Source of the DNA: Allocoleopsis franciscana PCC 7113
GTDB lineage: Bacteria > Cyanobacteriota > Cyanobacteriia > Cyanobacteriales > Coleofasciculaceae
Length of the DNA stretch: 64,000 bases
NCBI RefSeq assembly: GCF_000317515.1
Contig: NC_019738.1
Coordinates: 5,606,001 to 5,670,000 of the forward strand
Reading direction: 5' to 3'
The notes beneath the pieces are model-generated. The model saw only the letters and a program-made list of their open reading frames with translations, ran no database searches and was not told the origin of the DNA. The translations under genes were made by a program, and so were the position numbers. This document shows, piece after piece, positions 44,998 to 54,339 of this stretch; the first letter of the stretch is position 1, and each line of letters begins with the position of its first letter.

Positions 44998-47001
44998 ATG
45001 AGCGTCTTTGTTGCCGTTGACCAGATTGAAAAAGTTTTTCCCTTAGCCGGGGGTGGCAAGTACATCGCCCTCAAAGGAATTGACCTCCAGATTAAAAAAG
45101 GAGAATTTGTCTCCCTGATCGGTCACTCCGGTTGTGGTAAGTCCACACTATTAAACATGATTGCTGGTCTGGATCTACCCAGCGAGGGATTAGTAACTCT
45201 GGAAGGACAACGAATCCAACAACCGGGTCCAGACCGAATGGTTGTGTTCCAAAATTATTCCCTACTGCCTTGGCGCACGGTACGAGAAAATATTGCCCTC
45301 GCCGTGAACTCGGTGATGAAGGATTTGCCTGCGGGCGATCGCAAAACCATCGTAGAGCAACACATTGACATGGTAGGGTTGCGTCCTCATGCTGATAAGC
45401 AGCCTGCGATGTTATCGGGTGGACAAAAACAGCGAGTTGCGATCGCCCGCGCCCTCGCCATTCGCCCCAAATTGCTACTCCTTGATGAACCCTTTGGCGC
45501 ATTGGATGCCTTGACACGGGGCAACCTGCAAGAGCAATTGATGAAAATCTGTGAAGAAAACGAAGTCACTGCGGTCATGGTTACCCATGATGTCGATGAA
45601 GCGGTACTGTTGTCTGACCGGATTGTGATGCTCACCAATGGGCCAGAATCTAAGATTGGTCAGATTCTAGAAGTAGACATTCCCCGCCCTCGCAAGCGCA
45701 TGGAGGTGGTAGAACATCCCAGCTACTACAGCTTGCGTTCTGAGATGATTTACTTCCTCAATCAGCAAAAGCGGATTAAAAAGATTCGGGCGAGAAAAAC
45801 AGCCGTTATTGCTCGTCATGGTTTGGAAAAAGTTAACCTTGACATTGGTTTTGTCCCCTTAACCGCTTGTGCTCCCCTGGCTGTTGCTCAAGAAAAAGGC
45901 TTCTTCAAAAAACATGGCTTAGATGAAGTTAACCTCGTGCGCGAAACCAGTTGGCGCGGCATTGTGGATGGCATGGCTGGAGGTTATTTAGATGCGGCTC
46001 AAATGCCATCCGGAATGCCCCTATGGTTAACCTTGGGTGGTCACGAGAACCGACCCTTGCCAGTCGTTACTGCCCTAACCATGACTCGCAATGGCAATGG
46101 CATCACCCTAGATAAGCGATTTTACGACCAGGGGATACATACTCTCGCTGATTTTAGAAAGATGCTGTTAGACTCCCCGTCTCAACAGCACAGAATGGGG
46201 ATGGTTCATCCTTCCTCCATGCACAACCTACTGTTGCGTTACTGGCTAGCTGCCGGTGGCATCGACCCCGACCAAGATGTAGAACTAAAAACGATTCCTC
46301 CTGCCCAGATGGTCGTCGATTTGCAAGCGGGAACCATCGATGGTTACTGTGTGGGAGAACCCTGGAACATCCGGGCGGCAATGGAAGGAGTCGGCTTTAC
46401 TGTCGTCACAGACTTAGAACTTTGGCCCGGACATCCAGGAAAAGTTCTCGGTGTTCGCGAAGACTGGGCTGATGCCTATCCCAACACCCATATTGCTTTG
46501 ACCAAAGCGTTGCTAGAGGCTTGTCAGTACTGTGCCGATCCAGCCAATGAACTAGAGGTGCGTAAAATTACGGCTCAACGGGAATATGTGAGTACCGATC
46601 TCAACTATATCCACCTAGGAGACCCCAAAGCCTCTACCTGTAGCCTAGATGTCCCCATGCGCGAATATGCCCATCACCTGTTTTACGGAGATGGTGTGAA
46701 TCGTCCTAGTCGGACTGAGCAACTTTGGCACATGACTCAATTGGCACGTTGGGATCACACTCCTTTCCCCAGAAACTGGGTGGAAATCTTGGAACGAGTA
46801 TGCCGAGTGCGCGTATTCAGTATTGCCGCACGAGAGCTGGGTCTTTCTGATATTAGTTACACCAAAAGCGGGATTCAACTGTTCGACGGTACCCCCTTTA
46901 ATGCCGAAGACCCAATTGGATACCTCAACAGTCTGCGGATTAAACGCAATTTCAGCATTGCAGAAGTTGCCCTCGATTCACGTCCTACCGTAGCTGCTTA
47001 G
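44998..47001 (+). CDS. nrtC: ABC transporter ATPase fused to a substrate-binding-like domain (NrtC type)
   Basis: A two-part protein found only in the cyanobacterial Nrt/Cmp transporters. The N-terminal ATPase (about residues 1-260) has Walker A GHSGCGKST (42-50), signature LSGGQKQRVAIARAL and Walker B LLLLDEPFGALD. The C-terminal part (from about 278) resembles NrtA: IGFVPLTACAPLAVAQEKGF, PSSMHNLLLRYWLAAGG and GYCVGEPWNIR. It lacks the signal peptide and is a cytoplasmic regulatory domain; in NrtC it mediates ammonium inhibition. I use the ATG at 44998 (667 residues) where the ABC domain starts. Confidence 0.92.
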   Translation: MSVFVAVDQIEKVFPLAGGGKYIALKGIDLQIKKGEFVSLIGHSGCGKSTLLNMIAGLDLPSEGLVTLEGQRIQQPGPDRMVVFQNYSLLPWRTVRENIALAVNSVMKDLPAGDRKTIVEQHIDMVGLRPHADKQPAMLSGGQKQRVAIARALAIRPKLLLLDEPFGALDALTRGNLQEQLMKICEENEVTAVMVTHDVDEAVLLSDRIVMLTNGPESKIGQILEVDIPRPRKRMEVVEHPSYYSLRSEMIYFLNQQKRIKKIRARKTAVIARHGLEKVNLDIGFVPLTACAPLAVAQEKGFFKKHGLDEVNLVRETSWRGIVDGMAGGYLDAAQMPSGMPLWLTLGGHENRPLPVVTALTMTRNGNGITLDKRFYDQGIHTLADFRKMLLDSPSQQHRMGMVHPSSMHNLLLRYWLAAGGIDPDQDVELKTIPPAQMVVDLQAGTIDGYCVGEPWNIRAAMEGVGFTVVTDLELWPGHPGKVLGVREDWADAYPNTHIALTKALLEACQYCADPANELEVRKITAQREYVSTDLNYIHLGDPKASTCSLDVPMREYAHHLFYGDGVNRPSRTEQLWHMTQLARWDHTPFPRNWVEILERVCRVRVFSIAARELGLSDISYTKSGIQLFDGTPFNAEDPIGYLNSLRIKRNFSIAEVALDSRPTVAA

Positions 47002-47145
47002 AGGTTGGCAGGTTGCAGGTTAGCACGTTAATTAGTTGTTCCAATTTCCTAACCTTCCAACCTTCTAACCTACCCCTACGGGGAACCCTACGCGAACAAC
47101 TTTCAAACTTTCCCACCTTCAAACCTTCAACTTTTTTATAGACCC
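47002..47145. repeat. Intergenic AACCTTC-type heptamer repeats
   Basis: Repeated (A)ACCTTC/CAAC units at about 47050-47132, and a GGTTGGCAGGTTGCAGGTTA-type inverse set at 47004-47025. Such heptamer arrays are common between cyanobacterial genes. The two sets could form a long imperfect hairpin in the nrtC-nrtD spacer. Confidence 0.5.
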
Positions 47146-48006
47146 ATGCCTAACCGCCCCCTAGCCTTTAGCGATAGCCAAACCTTCACGACGCGGAAGT
47201 CAGTGGCAACTGCCACTAAGCCTGAAGCATTCCTGACAATTGAGGATGTTTCCAAAGTTTATCCGACCAAGAAAGGGTCTTTCACTGTACTTGACGGCGT
47301 TAACCTGACTGTAGAAGAAGGTGAATTTATCTGCGTTATCGGTCACTCTGGTTGTGGCAAATCAACGCTGTTGAACATGGTATCGGGTTTCGCCTTTCCC
47401 ACCCATGGAGAAGTGCGGGTGCAAGGAAAGCCGATCACCAAGCCAGGGCCAGACCGTATGGTGGTGTTCCAAAACTATGCCCTATTGCCTTGGCGGACGG
47501 CTTTTGAGAATATTTACCTAGCTGTTCACGCCGTTTACCCTAACAAGTCGCAAGCTGAGAAAAGAGCGATCGTGCGGGAACATCTAGCCATGGTGGGTCT
47601 GTCGGAAGCCGCTGACAAAAAACCACCGCAAATGTCTGGCGGGATGAGACAACGGGTTTCCATTGCACGAGCTTTAGCAGTTCGTCCCCAAGTCTTGATT
47701 TTGGATGAGCCGTTTGGTGCATTGGATGCCATCACCAAGGAAGAGTTACAGGAAGAACTGCTGAAGATTTGGAACGATCATCGCTGCACGGTTTTGATGA
47801 TTACTCATGATATCGATGAGGCGCTGTTCCTAGCCGATCGCTTGGTAATGATGACCAATGGCCCTGCGGCTAAAATCGGTGAGATTATGGAGATTCCTTT
47901 CCCTCGTCCACGCGATCGCGCCCGCATCATGGAAGACCCGGAATACTACAAGCTGCGGAATCACGCCCTAGATTACCTCTTCCACCGCTTCGCTCACGAT
48001 GAATAG
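47146..48006 (+). CDS. nrtD: Nitrate/bicarbonate-type ABC transporter ATPase
   Basis: A 286-residue ABC ATPase of NrtD/CmpD type, the partner of NrtC. Walker A is GHSGCGKST (66-74), signature MSGGMRQRVSIARALA and Walker B VLILDEPFGALD, with the switch H in MITHDIDEALFLADR. The C-terminal tail RPRDRARIMEDPEYYKLRNH is typical. It is the last gene of the operon and is followed by a clear terminator. Confidence 0.92.
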   Translation: MPNRPLAFSDSQTFTTRKSVATATKPEAFLTIEDVSKVYPTKKGSFTVLDGVNLTVEEGEFICVIGHSGCGKSTLLNMVSGFAFPTHGEVRVQGKPITKPGPDRMVVFQNYALLPWRTAFENIYLAVHAVYPNKSQAEKRAIVREHLAMVGLSEAADKKPPQMSGGMRQRVSIARALAVRPQVLILDEPFGALDAITKEELQEELLKIWNDHRCTVLMITHDIDEALFLADRLVMMTNGPAAKIGEIMEIPFPRPRDRARIMEDPEYYKLRNHALDYLFHRFAHDE

Positions 48007-48023
48007 TTTTTTTTCTGGAGAAT

Positions 48024-48051
48024 CTCCCCTTGACAAAAGGGGAGGTTTTTT
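48024..48051 (+). terminator. Rho-independent terminator of the nrt-type operon
   Basis: CTCCCCTT pairs with AAGGGGAG around a 5-base loop, followed by GTTTTTT. It lies 18 bases beyond the nrtD stop. Confidence 0.88.
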
Positions 48052-48129
48052 CAACAAACATCCTCAGAGTTAGTTTTCTCAGCTCTTATCCCCATTTCTT
48101 TCGTAGGGGATTATAAAACTGCTGCCAGA

Positions 48130-49053
48130 ATGCACGACTGGGCAACCGGTTGTGATAGGTTTATTACCAAATCGGGTAAATTTCCCCTCATGACGAGATG
48201 GTTTAACCCATTCAGGCGTTCTCAATTCCTAATGACGGCGGCATTTTGGGTGCCCTTGTTTTGCTTTGGCGGTAGCTCACTCATCCAGGTGGCTCCAACT
48301 TATGCCCAGCAAAACTTGCCACAACCTCGAATTTTTGATGAATTACCGCCCCCCTCCTCTTTCCCTTCCCCCTCCTCCATCCCAACGTTTAACGTTCCTA
48401 CCTCGCCGTCGCCCCCTGTTCCCTCCAATCCACCCCCTAATCCAACTCCCCCGGAGCGCGAGTTTAACTTCCAGGCACCCCCCACACCCATCCCGTCTGC
48501 TGAACCAACGATGAACTCGAATCTGTACCGAGTTGATATTGATGGGGATAGTCCTTTTGTGTTATCCCAAGTCCGGCAGATTGAACCGCAAGCCTTTGTG
48601 CGACGAGGAGAGGGGGTAATTCAAGCGGGAGTATTTACCAATGCCTATAATGCCGAGTCACGGGTTCGTGTTTTGGCAGAACGAGGGATTCGGGCACAAG
48701 TGACTCCAATCACGGGTAGTCTGGAGGCTAGTTTTCGGGAGCCGATGAGTCCGTTCCCGCCTGGGACTGATGCAGGTTTGGAGAATGCTGAAAGACTCCG
48801 GAGCAATTCTGTGCCGGATAATGTTGCTGCACGCGGGTATTTTGTGGTCATTCCAGGAGACAGAAGAAACTTACCCAACCTAGCTGCCGACATCATCCAA
48901 CTTGGAGTCAGCGAGAGTGCTGTGAATCAAAGAGAAGCGCCTAGAGGTCCTCACGTTGCCGTTGGCCCTTTTGATAGTCGAAAGGAGGCTGATCGGTGGA
49001 GTAACTATTTTCAGTCTTTGGGAATGGATGCTCGCGTTTATTTTGGGGATTGA
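48130..49053 (+). CDS. Secreted proline-rich protein with SPOR-like C-terminal domain
   Basis: A 307-residue predicted secreted protein. After an N-terminal signal (AAFWVPLFCFGGSSLIQVAP, then TYAQ) comes a Pro/Ser-rich linker (PPPSSFPSPSSIPTF...). Two SPOR-like stretches follow: VIQAGVFTNAYNAESRVRVL and HVAVGPFDSRKEADRWSNYF. SPOR domains bind denuded peptidoglycan at division sites. The start is not certain; the ATG at 48190 (MTRWFNPFRRSQF) would fit a signal peptide better than the ATG at 48130. Confidence 0.75.
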   Translation: MHDWATGCDRFITKSGKFPLMTRWFNPFRRSQFLMTAAFWVPLFCFGGSSLIQVAPTYAQQNLPQPRIFDELPPPSSFPSPSSIPTFNVPTSPSPPVPSNPPPNPTPPEREFNFQAPPTPIPSAEPTMNSNLYRVDIDGDSPFVLSQVRQIEPQAFVRRGEGVIQAGVFTNAYNAESRVRVLAERGIRAQVTPITGSLEASFREPMSPFPPGTDAGLENAERLRSNSVPDNVAARGYFVVIPGDRRNLPNLAADIIQLGVSESAVNQREAPRGPHVAVGPFDSRKEADRWSNYFQSLGMDARVYFGD

Positions 49054-49534
49054 TCGGCTCATGAGATGGAGTCCGGTAGGATTGCACTAGGTTTTTTTTA
49101 ACGCAGAGGTTCGCAGAGATTGGCACAGAGGAACGCAGAGTTTGTGGGGTTTGTAGTGAGGACTCTACCTGGAAAGATTCTGTATTGACTTTGCTATAGC
49201 GTCAGCGTTGCTGCGTTCGCCATTAGCGTTGCCGAAGCATCGCGCAGATGTCACCACCCAAAAGATCGAGCTTTCTTAATAATTGTATCCATTATTGCTA
49301 TCCTCACAATTTCCTCATTTTTTTTACCTAGCTTGAAGGGATCAGCTCTCAGCCACGGGTGGGGTATTTTCGCTGCGCTGCGCTAGATCAAGACAAATTG
49401 CTTGTTCGAGAAATCAGGAGGATTACCGGAGATGAACAAGTAACAAGTGAACGGTTTTAACCTGATGAAAAGGGTCCTGGGCTATCAAAACGGATTTCAA
49501 TTCATTTTAACAAAAACTAACTGAGAGGAAATCA
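49054..49534. other. Intergenic region with CGCAGAG-type repeats
   Basis: About 480 bases with no gene. At 49100-49140 there are four GCAGAG/CACAGAG repeats in tandem, a widespread cyanobacterial intergenic repeat. The ribosome-binding site GAGAGGAA lies just before the KaiB-like gene. Confidence 0.5.
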
Positions 49535-49885
49535 ATGGAAAATGAATCTACTAATAATTCTAGCGAAGCCTTTGAGCAAGCCATTTCTATTTCTGAACTT
49601 GATGATAGATACTACTGCCTCCGTTTGTATATAGCTGGAACTACTATACACTCTATTCGTGCTATTGAAAATATCAAGAGAATTTGTGAAGGCTATCTTC
49701 AAGGGCGATACGAGCTAGAAGTTATTGATGTTTACCAACAGCCGGGATTTGGAAAGCAGGAAAATATTCTTGCCGTCCCTACATTGATTAAAAGACTTCC
49801 TCCCCCTTTACAGAGGGTTATTGGCGATATGTCTAAGACGGAAAAAGTACTCGTTGGTTTGGATATTGTGCCTAAAAAAACTTAA
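49535..49885 (+). CDS. KaiB-family protein
   Basis: A 116-residue protein homologous along its length to the clock protein KaiB (thioredoxin-like, fold-switching). YCLRLYIAGTTIHSIRAIEN aligns with KaiB LRLYVAGNTPKSMRAL, ILAVPTLIKRLPPPLQRVIGD with [21 protein letters not shown], and KVLVGLDI with RVLIGLDL. It has a longer N-terminus than KaiB, and no kaiC or kaiA is in the window. It lies 18 bases before a PAS kinase and seems to belong to that operon, so a signalling role in place of the core clock is inferred. Confidence 0.88.
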   Translation: MENESTNNSSEAFEQAISISELDDRYYCLRLYIAGTTIHSIRAIENIKRICEGYLQGRYELEVIDVYQQPGFGKQENILAVPTLIKRLPPPLQRVIGDMSKTEKVLVGLDIVPKKT

Positions 49886-49903
49886 AAATAAGGGCTGGCA
49901 ATT

Positions 49904-52660
49904 ATGGCTAATCAAGAGAAATCAAGGGCAGAACTTGAACAAGATGTTCAAGAACTCCGTGAGCGCCTTGAGGTAGCCGAAGAAACTTTACGAGCTATAA
50001 CACAAGGAGAAGTGGATGCTTTAGTTGTCTGTGGAGCGCAAGGTGAGCAGATTTTTACGTTGCAAAGTGCTGATTATCCCTATCGGCGCTTTGTCGAAGA
50101 AATGAAAGAAGGAGCAGCTACCGTTAATGCTGAGGGAATGATTTTATATTGTAATAATCGTTTAACATCTTGGCTGAAACATCCATTAGAAAAAATCATT
50201 GGTTCAGACCTTCAACAATACATTTTACCTCAAGACCAGCTGATACTTCAAACCTTATTTCAGCAAGCTCAAGCAGGAGTTGGGAAAGGAAAATTATCCC
50301 TCAGGGCTACTGATGGAACTGAGATTCCTGTACAGGTGTCTATCAGCACCTTGACGATGAACGATGTCAAAATTAGCGGCTTAATCGTAACTGACTTAAC
50401 CGAACAAAAACGGAACGAAAAAATTATTACTGCACAGACAGTCCAACTCATTCGGGCGAATACCCAACTTCAACAAGAACTGCAAGAGCGTCAAAAAGTA
50501 GAGGAGGCACTCCAAGAAAACCAATCCGTACTCAATGCGATTATCGAGGGAACAACCGATATCATTGCGGCGCTGGATCTGGACTACAAGTATATCGCCT
50601 TCAACAGCGCGGCTAAAGCAGAGATGCTGAATATTTTTGGTCGAGAAATTGAAATCGGAACAAACCTGATTGAAGCCCTTGCTCACTTACCGGAGGAACA
50701 AGCAAAGGTTGCTCAAATTTGGAGTCGCGCGCTTGCCGGTGAAGAGTTCACTATTATTCAGGAATTTGGCGATACAGTCCGCGAACGAAATTACTACGAA
50801 ATCACGTTTAGCAGCATCAGGGACAAAAACGGTCAGCGAATTGGGGCATCTCACATTGCTAAGAATATTAGCGATCGCCTAGCAATAGAACAAGTACTTC
50901 GAGAAAGTGAAGAGCGGTTCCGCAATGCTTTTGACTATGCCCCAATTGGTAAGGCACTCGTTGCCCTTGATGGACGCTTCCTCAAAGTCAACCGCTCCTT
51001 GTGCGAGATTACAGGCTACTCCGAGCAAGAATTGCTGGCAACAACGTTCCAAGCCCTGACCCATCCCAACGATTTGGATATAGATCTCGATTATGCCAAT
51101 CAACTGCTTAGTGGTGAAATTCGCTCTTACCAGATGGAAAAGCGCTACTTCCACAAACAGGGGCATATCGTGTGGATTCTCTTGAGTGGTTGTCTCGTTC
51201 GGGATCATCAAGGTCAACCGTTGTACTTTATTGCTCAAATTCAAGACATTACTGAGCGCAAACGATCTGAAGAGGCATTGCAAGAGAGTGAGGCAAAGTT
51301 GAAAGCCATTCTAGACAATGTCCCAGGCTTCGTTTACCTCAAAGACCTCCAGGGTCGGCACCTGATGGTGAACCGTTACTGCCTCGAAGCGTTTCATATC
51401 ACCCCAGAGCAATTAGTCGGCAAAACTAATGCCGAATTCTTCCCACCTGAACTTGCACAACGAATTGAGGAAAATGATCGAGAAGTTTTGCAGACAGGAA
51501 TGCCCTGTCAATACGAGGAAGAGGTATTGCTCGATGATGGGATTCATACCCAGTATTCGGTGAAGTTTCCGCTCTTGGATGCCTCTGGCGAACCCTACGC
51601 GATTTGTGGCATTTCTACAGATATTAGCGATCGAAAATTTGCCGAAAAAGAACTAGAGCTTCAGGCTGTGATTACCAGAAACATGGCTGAAGGAATTTGC
51701 CTGGTCAGAGCAGATAATGGTGTAATCGTCTATGCCAATCCGAAATTCGAGAGGATGTTTGGTTACAACCCAGGTGAACTCAATGGCAAACACGTATCAA
51801 TTGTGAATTATGCCGACGAGTCCATGGGTGCTGAAGAGGTCAACCAAGCCATCCGACGCGAAGTTCTACAGCACGGTGAAGCCACCTATGAGGTACACAA
51901 TGTCAAAAAAGATGGCACTCCATTTTGGTGCAGAGCAACGACTTCAATCTTCGACCACCCTGAATATGGAACAGTTCTGGTAGCCGTCCATCAAGACATC
52001 ACAGAACACAAGCAAGCCGCCGATCTAATTAAAGCCTCACTCAAAGAAAAAGAGGTATTGCTCAAAGAAATTCACCATCGCGTCAAAAACAATTTGCAAA
52101 TTGTTACTAGCCTTCTCCAGATGCAGGCTAGGCGAACTAAAGAGCCCCAGGCGGTTGAAGTCTTGCGAGATAGCAAAAATCGGATTGCCTCCATTGCACT
52201 GGTTCACGAAAAACTCTACCGCTCTGAAGATTTAGCTAATATTGATTTTGGTCAATATATTCCCGATTTAACGACACATCTATTTGATACCTATAACGTT
52301 AGCTCAAATACCGTTAGCTTAAATATTAATGTAGAAAATATTTTGCTACAGATTGATACAGCAATACCTTGTGGATTGATTATCAATGAATTGGTTTCTA
52401 ATTCGCTTAAATATGCTTTTCCAGCTAATCGCAAAGGGGAAATTCAGATTGAATTTTATAGTAACAAAATTGATGAAAATTTGACCTTGATTGTCCGAGA
52501 TAATGGCATGGGAATACCTAAAGAGTTTGATATCGAGACTGCTCATTCATTAGGACTGACTCTCGTTCAGGGATTGGTTGAGCAGCTAGAAGGAACAATT
52601 GAACTCGATCGCCACCAAGGAACAGAATTTAAGATTACCTTCCCAGGGAACAAAATTTGA
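49904..52660 (+). CDS. Multi-PAS histidine kinase (HisKA_2 type)
   Basis: A 918-residue soluble sensor kinase with an N-terminal coiled coil (ELEQDVQELRERLEVAEETL). About five PAS/PAC domains follow, each ending in TDLTEQKR-, AKNISDR-, QDITERKR-, TDISDRK- and QDITEHK-like sequences. The HisKA_2 phosphoacceptor site is H724 in LLKEIHHRVKNNLQI, then an HATPase (GLIINELVSNSLKYAFP, LIVRDNGMGIP). There is no membrane segment. It lies 18 bases after the KaiB-like gene, and its stop overlaps the start of the next gene. Confidence 0.9.
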   Translation: MANQEKSRAELEQDVQELRERLEVAEETLRAITQGEVDALVVCGAQGEQIFTLQSADYPYRRFVEEMKEGAATVNAEGMILYCNNRLTSWLKHPLEKIIGSDLQQYILPQDQLILQTLFQQAQAGVGKGKLSLRATDGTEIPVQVSISTLTMNDVKISGLIVTDLTEQKRNEKIITAQTVQLIRANTQLQQELQERQKVEEALQENQSVLNAIIEGTTDIIAALDLDYKYIAFNSAAKAEMLNIFGREIEIGTNLIEALAHLPEEQAKVAQIWSRALAGEEFTIIQEFGDTVRERNYYEITFSSIRDKNGQRIGASHIAKNISDRLAIEQVLRESEERFRNAFDYAPIGKALVALDGRFLKVNRSLCEITGYSEQELLATTFQALTHPNDLDIDLDYANQLLSGEIRSYQMEKRYFHKQGHIVWILLSGCLVRDHQGQPLYFIAQIQDITERKRSEEALQESEAKLKAILDNVPGFVYLKDLQGRHLMVNRYCLEAFHITPEQLVGKTNAEFFPPELAQRIEENDREVLQTGMPCQYEEEVLLDDGIHTQYSVKFPLLDASGEPYAICGISTDISDRKFAEKELELQAVITRNMAEGICLVRADNGVIVYANPKFERMFGYNPGELNGKHVSIVNYADESMGAEEVNQAIRREVLQHGEATYEVHNVKKDGTPFWCRATTSIFDHPEYGTVLVAVHQDITEHKQAADLIKASLKEKEVLLKEIHHRVKNNLQIVTSLLQMQARRTKEPQAVEVLRDSKNRIASIALVHEKLYRSEDLANIDFGQYIPDLTTHLFDTYNVSSNTVSLNINVENILLQIDTAIPCGLIINELVSNSLKYAFPANRKGEIQIEFYSNKIDENLTLIVRDNGMGIPKEFDIETAHSLGLTLVQGLVEQLEGTIELDRHQGTEFKITFPGNKI

Positions 52661-54339
52661 TGATGCTCAATAGAAATCCACCCAAAATCAATAGTTATAA
52701 AACGGTTAAAATCCTAGTTGTTGAAGACGAAAAAATCATCGCGCTCAACGTCAGAGAAAGTTTGGAATCTCTGGGATATATCGTTCCAGCGATCGCAGAT
52801 TCCGGAGAGAAAGCTATTGAAAAAGCCACACAGCTCCGTCCAGATTTAGTGCTAATGGATATCCGACTCAAAGGCAACATGGATGGCATCCAAGCTGCGG
52901 AGCAAATTTGGAATAGTATGCAAATTCCGGTCATCTACGTAACCGGACATTCTGATAAAAGTACTCTGGAACGAGCCAAAATAACAGTTCCCTTTGGCTA
53001 CATCCTCAAACCCGTCAAAGAGCAGGAATTATACGTAGCGATTGAAACCGCCTTGCAGCGATATGAACGAGAGCAATTGCTCAGCGCCATCTTAAAAGGA
53101 ATGGGAGATGGAGTAATTTTGGTTAACCCCCAAGGTCGCGTCCAATTTCTCAATCAGGTCGCTGAATCCCTGACCGGTTGGCGACAGGATGAAGCCAGAG
53201 ATCGAGAGTTTATCGAGGTCTTCAAGATTGTTAGTGAGCAGACTCAGCAACCTGTAAACAACCCTGTAACAGCCGCTCTCCAACAAGATACCACCGTCTA
53301 TCTGGAAGACCGTGTTCTGTTGCTTTCTAAGAATGGCACACCTATTCCCATTGGAGACAGCGCGGCTCCAGTTAAAGATAATAAGGGTGTAATTACAGGT
53401 GTTGTTTTAGTGTTCCGAGACATCACTCAACGTCGATTAGCTGAGGAACGAAATTTAGCAATGGAGCGTGCCCGATACTTAGAACTCCAAATAGCAGAAC
53501 TCCAACGATTGAATCAGCTTAAAGATGATTTCTTGAGTACAGTCTCCCATGAATTGCGAACGCCCCTGTCGAATATCAAAATGGCGGTTCGACTGCTGGA
53601 AACTGTCCTCGATCAACAAAGCATCTTAGGCTCTCAAACACACTTCAACTCCCAGTCAATGAATCGTTACCTGAAAATTCTAGAAGACCAATGCAACCAA
53701 GAACTGATGCTGGTCAACGATTTGCTGGATATGCGAGCGATCGATGCTGATGCCTACCCCCTGGAATTGACTTCAATTGAGCTACAGAATTGGATTCCCC
53801 ATATTGTAGAGAGTTTTGAAGCTCGTACCCAGACTCAGCAGCAGAACTTGCAAGTCAGCCTTCCCCCAGAACTGCCGCCGTTGGTCTCGGATTTGTCCAG
53901 CCTCACCCGCATCTTGTCAGAGTTGCTCAATAATGCTTGTAAATACACCCCTGCTGGAGAACAAATTGTAGTAACTGTTCAAGTGATCTCAGAGGATAAG
54001 GAGAACCAGGGGGACAAAACAGTAGAATCACTCCCCTCATCTCCCCTTACCCCAGCCCTCCGTTGCCCTCCCAGGGGCGTCCAGATTGACGTGAGTAATT
54101 CTGGAGTTGAAATTCCCACGGAGGAACTTGCGCGAATCTTTGACCCTTTCTATCGCATTCCTAAAAATGACCCCTGGAAATATGGTGGAACTGGGTTGGG
54201 ACTATCACTGGTGAAAAAGCTGCTAGTACGGCTTCAAGGAAATCTGGACGTGACCAGTACTCAAGGTTGGACAACCTTTAGACTTTTTTTACCAAATTTA
54301 GAATTACCTTTCCAGGAGGTGGACTGTGATTTTGATTGA
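52660..54339 (+). CDS. Receiver-PAS-histidine kinase hybrid (first copy)
   Basis: A 559-residue protein with an N-terminal receiver domain (VVEDEKIIAL, phospho-acceptor D67 in LVLMDIRLKGN, K in GYILKPVKE). One PAS domain follows, then HisKA (FLSTVSHELRTPLSNI, H297) and an HATPase (ELLNNACKYTPAG, GGTGLGLSLVKKLL). The ATG at 52660 overlaps the upstream stop by one base (TGATG), so it is translationally coupled. The receiver could be the target of the upstream HisKA_2 kinase. A Pro/Arg-rich insert (SSPLTPALRCPPRG) lies in the HATPase. Confidence 0.9.
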   Translation: MMLNRNPPKINSYKTVKILVVEDEKIIALNVRESLESLGYIVPAIADSGEKAIEKATQLRPDLVLMDIRLKGNMDGIQAAEQIWNSMQIPVIYVTGHSDKSTLERAKITVPFGYILKPVKEQELYVAIETALQRYEREQLLSAILKGMGDGVILVNPQGRVQFLNQVAESLTGWRQDEARDREFIEVFKIVSEQTQQPVNNPVTAALQQDTTVYLEDRVLLLSKNGTPIPIGDSAAPVKDNKGVITGVVLVFRDITQRRLAEERNLAMERARYLELQIAELQRLNQLKDDFLSTVSHELRTPLSNIKMAVRLLETVLDQQSILGSQTHFNSQSMNRYLKILEDQCNQELMLVNDLLDMRAIDADAYPLELTSIELQNWIPHIVESFEARTQTQQQNLQVSLPPELPPLVSDLSSLTRILSELLNNACKYTPAGEQIVVTVQVISEDKENQGDKTVESLPSSPLTPALRCPPRGVQIDVSNSGVEIPTEELARIFDPFYRIPKNDPWKYGGTGLGLSLVKKLLVRLQGNLDVTSTQGWTTFRLFLPNLELPFQEVDCDFD

